This document shows positions 45,794 to 55,860 of a stretch of 64,000 nucleotides of DNA, one piece after another. The stretch comes from Blasia pusilla (Eukaryota > Marchantiophyta > Marchantiopsida > Blasiales): the NCBI GenBank assembly GCA_050084515.1, contig CM114275.1:28458001-28522000 (forward strand). The letters run 5' to 3'. Positions within the stretch are counted from its first letter, which is position 1; every line of letters begins with the position of its first letter. The position numbers were made by a program, and so were the translations under genes. The notes beneath the pieces are model-generated. The model was not told where the DNA came from. It ran no database searches and saw nothing but the letters and a program-made list of their open reading frames with translations.

Positions 45794-47199
45794 GATTGTA
45801 TTGGAGGGGAATGTCATCCACCACTAGATCCAAGATTGCGATCGGGTGAAGAAAGTGCTAACGACGCACCCGACAGAGTACAAGGGGTTCTTGGGCGACG
45901 CCCTTGTAAATGAGATGTTGGCAAAGGGTGCTCAAATAAAAAAAAAGTCTTAGACAAATACATTTATTTCCCAAGATGCAGCCGTGACAATCCTTTGCAG
46001 GTCAAAGATAGAGGCCGCCAAGAAGAGCGCTGCATTGGAGCTGGAGCGGAGGGAGAAAGTATCCGTGTCTGAGCGTGCAAAGTTTATCCAAGCTGCAGTA
46101 TCTGCAGCTACAAAGTACACGGCAAGCAAGATGCAATGCTATATCGCCATTCTCAACCCCAAACTTGGCCTTGATTTCTACAAGGAACTAAAGGCGATAA
46201 TCAAGTGCCATCGGAAGAGGGATGAAGATCCGTAGGGTCGGATTGGGGAGAAAGTGTCTCTCAATCGCGTGCATCGATTTGCCTTGTCTAGAATTTCGGA
46301 ATTTAGGAGAATCCGACTGATGAAAATCAGTCTCGAGGGCACAGAGGCCCAAAAGAGGGCGGCACACCATCCTCCGGGTGTCTCTGATCCAATGATCTCC
46401 CATTGGCTCCGTGAATGGTCATTCTGGGACGCGTTGCGGCTTCTCGGGAAGTCCATGCTCGTGGGTCTCCAAGCAGAGCTGAAAAGAATAGAGCCAGTTC
46501 CGCACGAAGCAAACCTGGAGAGTGCTAAAGATTTTGAACTTTGGCTGGATGACATGCGGGACAAGCCCATAAAAAACCCAGGTTTCACAACGATGTTCAA
46601 GGATCGCATCCTCCCTCAGGCAGACTTGATGAAGAAATAGAGGCGAAGAAAAGGGATTTCGTGAAGAAGAAGCGCGATGCATCTCGACTAAGAGCTCCCC
46701 AACGCATGGTGTTCAGGTACCTCGTCCATTGCAAGAATGCAGGTACATGGCAAAAAATACTGGCAACCTGAAAATTGTGGGCTTCTCTGCCAGATGGAGA
46801 GACATTTTCCATGTACGACATGGAGATGGCTCAAAGCATGTCCGATTGGGAGGTGGAGAATTGCCCGATGTGGCTGGACTTCAACAACCATGAGGACATA
46901 ATCGAGAAATATCTACGCCTGCTCTATGATGCAGTGGCCGCAGATAGGGACGACATCCCCAATTTCGTGCAACATGAAGACTTTTTCGAAGGAGATGCGG
47001 AGAAGCAAGCCCTCGAGACAGCGGAGTTGGTGTCCAAGGTCGTCACCGCCAAGGAAAAATCTATAGCGGGTCTCAAAGCCAAGGCAAGGGTGAGCTCTTC
47101 AACCTCTAGTGCGTCAAGAGGTTGCTGAAGTGGAGAACGGCGCAATCGTGGGTCATCAAGAACAAGTATCCACTCCGATACGCGACGAGTCAAATTCGG

Positions 47200-47680
47200 G
47201 TAAGGGCTCTAAATCCGTATCCAAATTATCTTTCTCCGACGGGTTGCATCTTTGCATGCAACCCGTCGGATTGTTTGAGCTGGAGACTTTGGTGGTGCAA
47301 TCCGTTTGAAAGCGACGGGTTGCAAATTTACCGTAAGTCTCCATTACCGTAAGTGCTTATGCTTTTTCCTTGTGTTTCAGGAATGATGCAACCCGTCTGA
47401 AAGCGACGGGTTGCTCTTAGCCAACCATGGGCTGCTCTAAGCCAGCAACCTATCGCCTTCCGATGGGTTGCTCATGGACAAAAAAATCACAAGATACTTG
47501 TAAAACAACCCGTCAGACTCCGACAGGTTGCTCCAATGTTAGGATTTTAACGAAGTTCTCTGGGATTAAGCGAAGTTCTTTGGGGACGTGTTGCACATTA
47601 TGTCACCATATTGAGAGTAGACTAGTGGTCAAGTAGCTCTTTCTTGTTGCTGACATTGTTTCCAACGTGCTTCTTTACAG
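47200..47680 (+). repeat. E2 gene B intron 3 with palindromes
   Basis: Palindromes near 47,240-47,262, 47,298-47,324, 47,388-47,414, 47,442-47,468 and 47,505-47,531. GTAAGG donor and TTTACAG acceptor. Confidence 0.7.
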
Positions 47681-48045
47681 ATGGACCACTCTTATGTTTA
47701 CTGCTTTGTTCGGCCCGAGCACAACTTCCAGGTGTTTAAGATCCTGGATCCTGTGGATCCATGCTCCAATGGGTACAGCTTAGATAGTTTATACAATTCC
47801 CCGCGGCAATTTACATGCAAGACGGTACCCCCTTACTTGGAGGAAGAGAAAAGTCGCCAGCCCTGATGCAAACGCTCATCGAGCTCTGCTAAAGGCCATG
47901 TGACTTGGTGTTTGACTTAGTGGGCCTTTCAGGGGCGAGTATCAAAGGCGCCTGGCAGAGTGGCAGGAACATTCTCTGTCTTGAGGGAAGGCAGCAACTG
48001 TTTGACCTTTGCAAAGAGGCAAAGGCAGATTACGACAGGCTAGTC

Positions 48046-48420
48046 TTTCGGATGTAATAAAGGACAAGATTTTTTCGAACGATGATGATGTTTATAAAAG
48101 TTTGTTGAATATCTTTTTTGGTCTTGTCAAATGTGATCGTCTATGTACTCCGAGGACTTCTATTTTGCAACCCGTCGGATTTCCACGGCTTGCACTTTTC
48201 ACTTTTTGACCACTGCACCTTTTTAACCACTTCCAGGTAACCTATCGGATTCCGATAGGTTAGCTGCGTGAGTGATCGGACTCTTTCCCTGTTGGTCCAA
48301 CTTTAGAGGCATTCTGGCTGGCTTCTTCACTTTGGCACCTTCCCCTAGTATCGTCAAACAAGGCGTAGGCTTCTTCTCTTCTCTAAGACGTGTTGGATTC
48401 CTACTACCTGTTGGATTGCC
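48046..48420 (+). repeat. First copy of duplicated 3' block in E2
   Basis: It starts TTTCGGATGTAATAAAGGAC and ends near GGATTCCTACTACC. A second diverged copy lies at about 48,738-49,095, after the terminal exon. The terminal exon therefore sits between two copies of its own 3' flank, as in E1 and E3. Confidence 0.75.
48238..48262. repeat. Perfect palindrome variant with both arms changed
   Basis: Arms TAACCTATCGGA and TCCGATAGGTTA around one T. Compared with the main form (AACCCGTC/GACGGGTT), each arm differs at two positions inside the shared stretch, plus the outermost base. The changes on the two sides complement each other, so symmetry is preserved. Confidence 0.9.
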
Positions 48421-48714
48421 ACCATGGTATTTCCAAGGACGGAGCACATATTGATACTGGATGGGTGTCACATTGCAGATCGTACAAGATATACTGCGGA
48501 GGAAGGTGGTGGGACTCAAAGCAGGTTACATGGGACCGTTATGGTATACCTAGGGAGAGGGGGGGCAAGGCTCTCCAATTCGCCAAAATTTTTTATCCCT
48601 GTCTACAATCGGCCAGAGGAGCCACTTGTATCCCAGGACATTCCTTTTGTATAGGAACCTAGGAGAGTTAGGAGTAAATTTGTACATGACGAGGCTGAAG
48701 AAATCATAGACTAG

Positions 48715-49308
48715 ATCAAATGTACATTTTCGAGGTTCCTTTGGATGTAATAAAGGACGAGATTTTTTCAAACGATAATGGTGTTTGTAAAAGTGTGTTG
48801 AATATTTTTTTTGGACTTGTGGATTGTGTTCGTCTAGCTACTCAGAATGTTTATTTTGGAACCCGTCGGATTCCGACGGGTTGCAACTTTTCACTTTTTG
48901 ACCACTGCAACTTTTCAACCATTTCCAAGCAAGCTGTCGGATTCTGACAGGTTGGCTGTTTGAGTGATCGGACTCTTTCCCTGGGAGACCAAATTCTGAG
49001 GCATTGTGGCAGGCTTCTTCACTTTTGGCTCGTTCCCCTAGTATCGTCAAACTAGTCTTAGGCTTCTTTTCTTCTGTAAGACGTGCTGGATTCCTTGAGA
49101 ATCATTGAGATGAGATTGCTAGTTCTAGTCAAATTATTTGGAAATCGTCCTCCAACAAAAATACCCCTGGGCACAACTTACTGTAGACTGAGACAGGAAA
49201 TGTGAAGAAACTTAGGCTCACATGGAGAGTGATGGGAAAATATTGGTAGTGGTCTTATGATGTCTACTTGTTTTTCGCCCCCTGAAAAAAGGAGGTTTCT
49301 TAAGGCCC
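48715..49308 (+). other. E2 gene B 3' flank, truncated terminus
   Basis: Second copy of the 3' block with palindromes at about 48,862-48,886 and 48,932-48,955. It then matches the E1 end block up to TTAAGGCCC, where the copia sequence starts. Confidence 0.7.
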
Positions 49309-49633
49309 TAAACCAAACTCCAACAGTAGGAGTTCATGATAAGACTCCATTCGAAGTCTTCACAAGAAGTAAATCTGATTTTTCCTTCTTGAAAGTATTT
49401 GCTCATGTTCTTTCTGAAAGACGTCACAAATTAGACCCCAAGTCTAAAAGATGTATCTTCATTGGCTATGCTGATGGAACTAAGGGGTATAAGTGCTACA
49501 TTCCATCCTCTAGGAAACTTATTATTAATTGCGATGTTATCCTTGATGAGCTAAAGTCATGGTATGCTCCATCTCACCCTGTTCCACCTCTAAACTCATC
49601 TTTTGAGGGGGAGAATATGACTATCAACCAAGA

Positions 49634-49661
49634 GACTACCCTAAACCCTAAACCCTAAATC
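49634..49661 (+). repeat. Short telomere-like tract inside copia pol
   Basis: Three copies of CCCTAAA, closing the integrase reading frame with a stop. Copia elements do not normally carry them here. Confidence 0.7.
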
Positions 49662-50846
49662 TTAGATTCGTCAGTTAAATTTGTGAGTCCATGGACGGAA
49701 AGAGTAATTATTCAATTTGTTGATATTAGTGAGAGCTCGAGTCAGGTGTCAAAGGCATCCACCTTTGAACAACAACTTTGTAGATCAAGTAGAGTCATAC
49801 ATCCTGTTTACACATTCATAAATGAAGGATTTCTTGTGACACATCATGTATATATGATGACTACCCTTCAAGAACAAGAGCCAAGTTATTTTTAAGAAGC
49901 TCCAAGTAAGGTCAAATGGATTGAAGCTATGGAGGAAGAGCTTGTTGTATTAAGACATCAACAGACCTGCGAGCTGGTTGATATACTTTCTGGTAAGGAA
50001 GCTATTGGTTACAAATGGGTTTACAAAATCAAGCATAGTCAAAATAGTACAGTGAATAGATATAAATCCAAATTGGTAGCCAAGGGCTATGCACAACAAT
50101 ATGGCATTGATTATGATGAGATATTTAGTCCTATTGCAAAGATGGCAAATACGAGAACGGTGGTTGAAGTTGTAGTAAGTAAGAAGTGCAGATTACATCA
50201 TATGGATGTCAAAAATGCCTTCTTGAATGGAGATCTATATGAGGAGATAAATATGACTCAACCACCTCAATATGAATATCCCGAGTTTACAACCGATGAC
50301 GATTATGCGGTATGTGAAATTCTCTATTTTATTCGGACTTCTTCAATTTGAACCTTCTTATAGTTTATAATTATAGGGATTCACAAATATTGATTGGGCA
50401 AGAAGTGTGTATGATAAACACTCCATATCTGGTTATTCATTTACTTTGGGAAGCGCAGTTATAAGTTGGGCTTCAAAGAAGCAACCTATAATTGCTTTAT
50501 CTTCAACAGAGGCTAAGTACAGAGGAATAACCAATGCAGCATATGAGGCACTGTGACTTCATTGATTACTTGCTGAGATTGGTGTCAGTAACTCAAGATC
50601 TAGTGCAATATATGCAGAAAATATTAGTTGCATCAATCTTACTAATAACCGTGTGTTTCATGCTCAAGCAAAGCATGTTGAGGTGCACTATCATTTTATC
50701 ATAGAGAAAGTGCTTGCAAGAGAAATTGATCTTGTGTATATAGGTCCATATCAGCAAATTGATGATATCTTTACAAAGGCATTGTCTAGAGATAAGTTTG
50801 AGATGTTTAGAAATGATTTAGACGTTAGAGATATAGATATGAGCTT

Positions 50847-50855
50847 GAGGGGGAG
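50847..50855 (+). other. Polypurine tract of the copia element
   Basis: GAGGGGGAG directly before the 3' LTR. This is the usual place and composition of the plus-strand primer of plant copia elements. Confidence 0.75.
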
Positions 50856-51158
50856 TATTAAAGATTGAGTTACAATCAACCTCATTGGACGCCCGAACTG
50901 CTACATTTGGTATTCACACGAAGTAGGGAAGTTTAATCTTGGTTAGTCAGTTAAGAGCGATTATCTTAACTAAGGTTAGTTAATCCCAGTTAGTATAACT
51001 CAAGACTATGGTTAGGATTAGGGTTAGGATTGCTTGTACATACCCTATATAATTGAGAAGGGGACCAGCCTCCACTCATTCTCTCATTGCAAAATTTTGT
51101 TCTCCATGGTGGTCTGTGAGTGTGAGAGTCCTTTCCCACTAGTTATACTTCTTTAACA
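50856..51158 (+). repeat. Copia 3' LTR, about 303 bp
   Basis: It begins TATTAAAG after the polypurine tract (TG expected, so one base is changed) and ends TTTAACA. It contains CTATATAAT (about 51,047), a likely LTR promoter box. The 5' LTR is not in the window, so the ends are set by the tract and by where gypsy sequence begins. Confidence 0.65.
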
Positions 51159-54090
51159 ATTTTCTACGAAGACTTGTGTCGTCGATGGCATGTACTCATC
51201 CCTAAGAGTCAACACATCTAGAATGACATTATCCTTCCTTGGCTTGTGGACTAGTTCTATATTCATCAACATCAAGGTATCATGCTATTGCACTTATTTC
51301 GGAGTTACTGAATCCTGGGTCTCAAAGTACTCAAGTGATACATTATCGCTAAACACTCGAGTCTTGTGAAGTCCCAAATAGTGACGCCATTTCCTCAAGA
51401 AATGGAATACCGTGAACAACTCTTTCTCATAAGTGGGCCATCTCTGTTCAGTGTCACTAAGTTTCTTGCTCTTGTACGCTATAGGTCTTCCTTCTTACAC
51501 CAACATTCCTGCAATTGCAAAATCACTCGCTTTAGTATGTACCTCAAATGGTTTGTCAAACTTCTGTAGCTTCATCATTAGCTCCTACGAGGATATGATC
51601 TCCTTGACTCGGTTGAACACCTCATGCGCTTCTTGGGTCCAAGTTGTGTTAGCAAACTTTGCGGTCCAATATGTTAGAGGTCTCACTATTCCCGAAAATT
51701 TTCTCACATAAGTGGGGTAAAAGGTGAACCGCCATGATGAACCTCCTCATTCCCTTCACTATAGAACGTGGTTTCCATTTGGTCATCGCTTTCATCTTAT
51801 CCATATCCAGACTAACTTCTTCTCCATTAACCACATGACCCAAGAACTTGATCTTGCGCAATCCGAATTCACTCTTTTCCACATTTGCATGCAACGTGTT
51901 TACTCTTAGTTTCCACAACACCATTGTAAAATATCAAGCGTGGTCCTCTAGTGACTTTGAATAGATCAGAATGTCATCAATGTAGATGATCATATACTCA
52001 TTTGTCTCCTAGTGAACGATGGAGTTCATCAACTTGATGAACGTGAGAGACGCATCACACAGACCGAAGGGCATCACTACAAACTTGAACAAGCCATATC
52101 TCGTCCTACACGCAGTCTTTTCCACATCCTCTTTGACGATCCGATCTGGTAATATCCTAACTTCAAGTCAATCCAACTGAAGTACTTAGCCCTTGATAGT
52201 CTATTGATAATATCATCGATCCTCGTAAGAGGGTTATTACTCCTCATTGTCACTTTATTCAGCACATGGTAATCAACGGGTGCTCCATATGGTGACTTGT
52301 TAGTTTTGATGTAACCGTTTCTAAGAGCTCACCTAACTTCTTTTTCAACTCAAAAATTTTCTCTTGATTCAATCTATATGGGGCCTTTGAAGGTTGTTGA
52401 GACCTGGGTATGACCTCTATCTTATGATTGATGGCCCTATGTGGTGGCAACTCAGTTGGAAGCTCATTCGTCAAGACATCACCAAATTCCTTTACCACTC
52501 TCTAGAGCAGTTGTGGGATTCCCCTCGAAGTTAAGTCTTGATCTTTGCGTCTTTGGCTTGGAGCCTCCTCTATTTGTCTCATCAAGCAAAGAAACCCATC
52601 CTCTAACTAGGTCAAACTCCTCCCTACAATAGTGTTTACCAACTCCTTTTTCACAGGAACCTCACTTGTAGTCGCTTGCCTTTCACTAAGACGCTCAACC
52701 TCAACGATCTTTGTCTTAACTCCATCTCATACGCATCTAGGAACGTGTTCCCCAAGATTGTGTGGATGCCATCCATCTTGAGCATAGTGAAACCCTCCTT
52801 CAACTCGAATACTCCGCATCCAAAGATTAGTCCCAGGACTAACTCTGAAGTCCGAGGAGACTTGCCTGCGGCAAAGGCTACTCGAATGGTGTACGAGCCT
52901 ATTCAAGTAGCCTTTTCCGGAGGCAAGTCTCCTCGAATGGACTTTTCCACCTTAGAGGTTGACAAACCCAACTCCTTCACGATTCTCGGACTCATGAAGG
53001 GGTGTGAAGCATCTATATCAACGAGCAACATCACATCACGATCAAAAATCTTGGATCTTAGGTACACAAGATTGGACGTCCTCTTGATGACTTGAAGGGA
53101 CGTTTCCACACTAGCCGCTGAGAAGTGCTTAGCAGCCAACACAATCATACTCCAATTACTAACCTTGGAGTTCAAGCTAAATCGAGCACCCCTTAGTCAT
53201 ATGCACATCACTTTGGCATTTCTTGACTTCGGATACTACGCTCCCTTTGGCTTCGTGTTGAGTTCCACTAGTTTGGTTGCCGGGATAAGGGACTCTCCTT
53301 ACTCATGCTCACCCCCACTCCAAGCCCTCTTGGATGCCCCCTTTTCTTGGTACCTTAAAAAAAAAAAGTCTGCTCGAAGGGTCTTTGGACTTGGACCTCT
53401 TCATCGCCTATCCGCTCTGCTAGCTTCAAAAGTTCCACGCAGGTCTTTGGTAGCTCCAACATTTTGAAGAGGGCCTTTTCTCCACTTGGCTTAAGTCCAC
53501 TAAAGAAGATGACCTTTTTCGCGAACTCATCCATCTTAATTTGGAAGCGAGTTCATTTTCACACTAAACTCCCGCACATAACCGCTAAGGGACCCAGTTT
53601 GCTACATACACACAAACTCCACATCATCTCGGAACTCTTGGTACTTTTGAGTGAATAAGTCGTTGATTAACATCTTGAACTCCTCCCAAATCAGAGATGA
53701 TCCACGGCTAAGATGTTCTTTTGAATGAGTCGTCCACCACTGGAGTCCATGATCTTTGAAGAATGTGATAGCCACGGTTATCTTATCCTACTCCTTTGCC
53801 CTTTGCGCCTCGAAGTATAGTTCCAACTCTGTAAGGAACTCGTTCACTTTCCGAGGCCCCCACATTCTCATGAATGGCGTTGGCAGATTTTTCTTACATA
53901 GCTTTTTTTCAGAACTAGAAGCTCTATGTGACTTGAGCTCAGTAATCTGCTTACTGTGTTGGGTCATCTGCTCCAACATCAGCTTCATTAAGTCCATCAT
54001 GTGGACGTAGAGTTCCAGGTCACTTGAGTTTGGAGCCGAAGGCCCCGCGGAAGGATTCGCATCTGGGACATCCTCATGATTGGAGCTCAA
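51159..54090 (-). pseudogene. Ty3/gypsy element: gag, protease, reverse transcriptase, RNase H start
   Basis: Read on the minus strand. Gag starts near 54,090 (MSSNHEDVPDANPSAG) with KVNEFLTELELYFEAQRAKE and GLQWW. The protease is near 53,030 (MLLVDIDASHPFM, where DSGA is usual). Reverse transcriptase runs from about 52,500 (ELPPHRAINHKIEVIP) through FVVMPFGLCDA to the catalytic box YIDDILIYSKS near 51,965. RNase H (FHFLRKWRHYL, FSDN) lies near 51,420-51,340. It stops at about 51,160 where the copia LTR begins, so the integrase is missing. There are many stops. YIDD and the RT-before-integrase order mark gypsy. Confidence 0.85.
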
Positions 54091-54338
54091 CCTCTCAAGA
54101 GTTGTCTTCTGTTCATTTGGCCCTCGTCAGGCATTGGCTTGACTCTCGACTTTTGTTGCTTGAGTCGACGCTTCGTTGGTTCTTCGCCCTCGATTTTCAT
54201 CTTGAGTCCTTGTCTACTCAAATCTCCTCCTTGTTTCTTATAATTCTCCCCAAGCGTCTAGGTCTCATTGGTACCTTGGATTCTCCCACAAGTGTCCACT
54301 TGCATCTATGACCTCAAGTTCTTGCTCACCAAGGATTA

Positions 54339-54350
54339 GCGCTCATACCA
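54339..54350 (-). other. Possible primer binding site of the gypsy element
   Basis: TGGTATGAGCGC on the minus strand, 10 of 12 bases like the plant initiator-Met tRNA primer site TGGTATCAGAGC. It lies 250 bp upstream of the gag start, where such a site is expected. The LTR would lie at higher coordinates, but I cannot define its ends. Confidence 0.35.
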
Positions 54351-55860
54351 CATATCCTGCGCCTACTCCTCTTGAACGTCAATCTTTAGTGTTGTGGAAG
54401 CGTACGTTCAATACAACACGCTCTCACTACTTATCTGCACCCAAACACACTCGCGTTAGTTTGGTATGGGTCAATGAGCCTTCCTGCCCACAGAGCTCTT
54501 AACTCAGCACCTCATCAAGCTCAAACTTTTGTAGTTCCTTACTTCCCAACATGGGCAAGTCTTCTGAGACTTGGGACAGACTTCCTGATTAGTCCAAGCA
54601 CCTAGAACGGCATTCGCACGTTTAGCAGTCCCAATTGTCCAATGGACCTTGTATGAGACCCAACTAAATAAGTCGCGGGTTGGAATCCAATAGGGACCTC
54701 CGAAATCCACTCTATTGGACTTGGTTCGGGTTTCGAATCACAACGCCAAAACTCCCGATCCATTCTGCATCGCCCTAAAGTGGTATTCGAGTCCTAAGCA
54801 CTCTTGGAGAATTCCCCCCTTCCTAGTACTTCTAGGGTTCTCTACCCTCCCCCTATCTTTAGGTAAGGGATGTTCGGGCCACTCTTTATGGCTCTCAACC
54901 CAACTCCCCGTCTTTTAGGATATATCGGTGAGATCTAGTAGAGCGCCTTCGTGAGTAGTGGAGGACAGGCTCAGTAGGTTGAGGATGACCTGCGGAGGCC
55001 CGGGGAAACCTGAGAGAGGAGGTTTCCCCTTCGTTTTGGCTCATTGGAGCCATATTGAGAAACTTACTATTTTAGGTAAGTACCATTTTGAGTATATGAT
55101 CACTTTTCTATTTTTGGTAGTGGCCCTTGACCTCCTACATCATGTCAAGAGCCAAGGAGGTGACTTGGGAGTATATGTTACCATGGAGAGAGCTTGGGAG
55201 AGGGGAGGGGTATACCTCAAGGAGAGAGAGCTTGAGAGCTCATTCTCTCTTTGTTGAACCTCTTGGCATGAGGCGGCAGAGCTATGGTCTTGCTTGCCTT
55301 GTGTGTGTAACCGAAGCCTCTCATTAGGAGAGTGGGTTTGGTTTGACATTGAGAGAGACATGTGAGAGTGCACACATGGGAGAACTATGGTGTTGTGAGA
55401 AAGATTGGATCTTATTTTACAAAAAGAGAATAAGTGAGTGAGAGAGCTTCATGGGGGAGCTTGCTACTCACTCGCTGGTTTTGCAGGTAGGGGATCGTAT
55501 TCCCCGTTCAACGGTTCATGGGAGTGCTCACCGAAGCAAGAGCCGCTTACTTGTGATGTTTCCTATGCCGATTTTTCGTGTGGAAGAGTGGCGCGCTGAA
55601 GCGCTGCCCAATTTTTTATAGGGATTGATAATGGGGGCAAGTTACCCCATGCCGGTGCTCTCGGGAGCACCATGTAGCTTGCTGATTTGTATTTTCACAA
55701 GGTTTTACATTTTCATTGGGAGAAATCAGTGCAGAAGCGCTGCCAAATTTTGTGTAGGAGAAAGAGACATTGGGCTTTACGACAATCCCTGTCAGTTTTT
55801 ACTGGAATGTTCGATTCAAAATATTTTTTATAATATCGTAGATTGTGAAGCTATACAGGC
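54351..55860. other. No gene recognised; possible gypsy 5' LTR or leader
   Basis: No frame longer than about 100 codons and no known protein pattern. Its position beyond the possible primer site suggests LTR sequence of the gypsy element. GAAGCGCTGCC at 55,600 and near 55,733 suggests an internal repeat. I see no palindromes of the E family. Confidence 0.35.

Larger units (their letters stand above)
43901..48714 (+). pseudogene. E2 gene B: ParB-like protein with methyltransferase motifs deleted
   Basis: Exons are 43,901-44,529, 44,637-45,100, 45,794-47,199, a truncated exon 4 (47,681 to about 48,045) and exon 5 (48,438-48,714). Exons 1 and 2 encode the coiled coil and ParB-like domain (VREIQSDEDIAKLK, LIWDGNHRFMPW). 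Exon 2 is fully open and has the same length, 464 bases, as in E1. Exon 3 keeps the helical middle (WSFWDALRLLGKSMLVGLQ), but about 650 bp that carry the DxPSG motif are deleted near 47,090, and exon 4 breaks before the end of motif I. Frameshifts lie near 43,960 and 46,625, with stops near 44,095 and 46,233. Donor and acceptor sites are canonical. Confidence 0.75.
38567..49308. mobile_element. Element E2: two-gene MULE-like transposon inserted in a copia element
   Basis: The left end GAGGTGCGGTAAGAGGAGAG is the gene-A-side terminus. Genes A (38,978-42,951, minus) and B (43,901-48,714, plus) diverge from a 949-bp promoter region. The right end lacks about the last 190 bp of the gene-B-side terminus and jumps to copia integrase sequence at about 49,309. 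Part of the copia integrase core is also missing, so one deletion seems to have removed the right terminus together with flanking copia bases. No target duplication remains. Confidence 0.8.
49309..50868 (+). pseudogene. Ty1/copia element, 3' part: integrase end, reverse transcriptase start, RNase H
   Basis: The integrase C-terminal part reads TPFEVFTRSKSDFSFLKVF and IFIGYADGTKGYK. Reverse transcriptase begins WIEAMEEELVVL and includes YKWVYKIKHS, KLVAKGYAQQYGIDYDEIF and HHMDVKNAFLNGDLYEEI. The palm segment with the YVDD box is missing between about 50,290 and 50,385. RNase H follows (SWASKKQPIIALSSTEAKY, then IDDIFTKALSRDKF). The order gag-PR-IN-RT-RH is that of copia. Telomere-like units interrupt the frame near 49,640. 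Confidence 0.85.

Noticed and set aside
4390-49095. Palindromes as transcription terminators
   Set aside because: They sit mostly in introns and upstream of promoters, in eukaryotic DNA, in numbers far beyond what termination would need.
38567-49308. Classification as a CACTA or hAT element
   Set aside because: No CACTA ends and no 3-bp or 8-bp duplication. The SWIM finger, DDE-like core and 9-bp duplication fit a Mutator-like element better.
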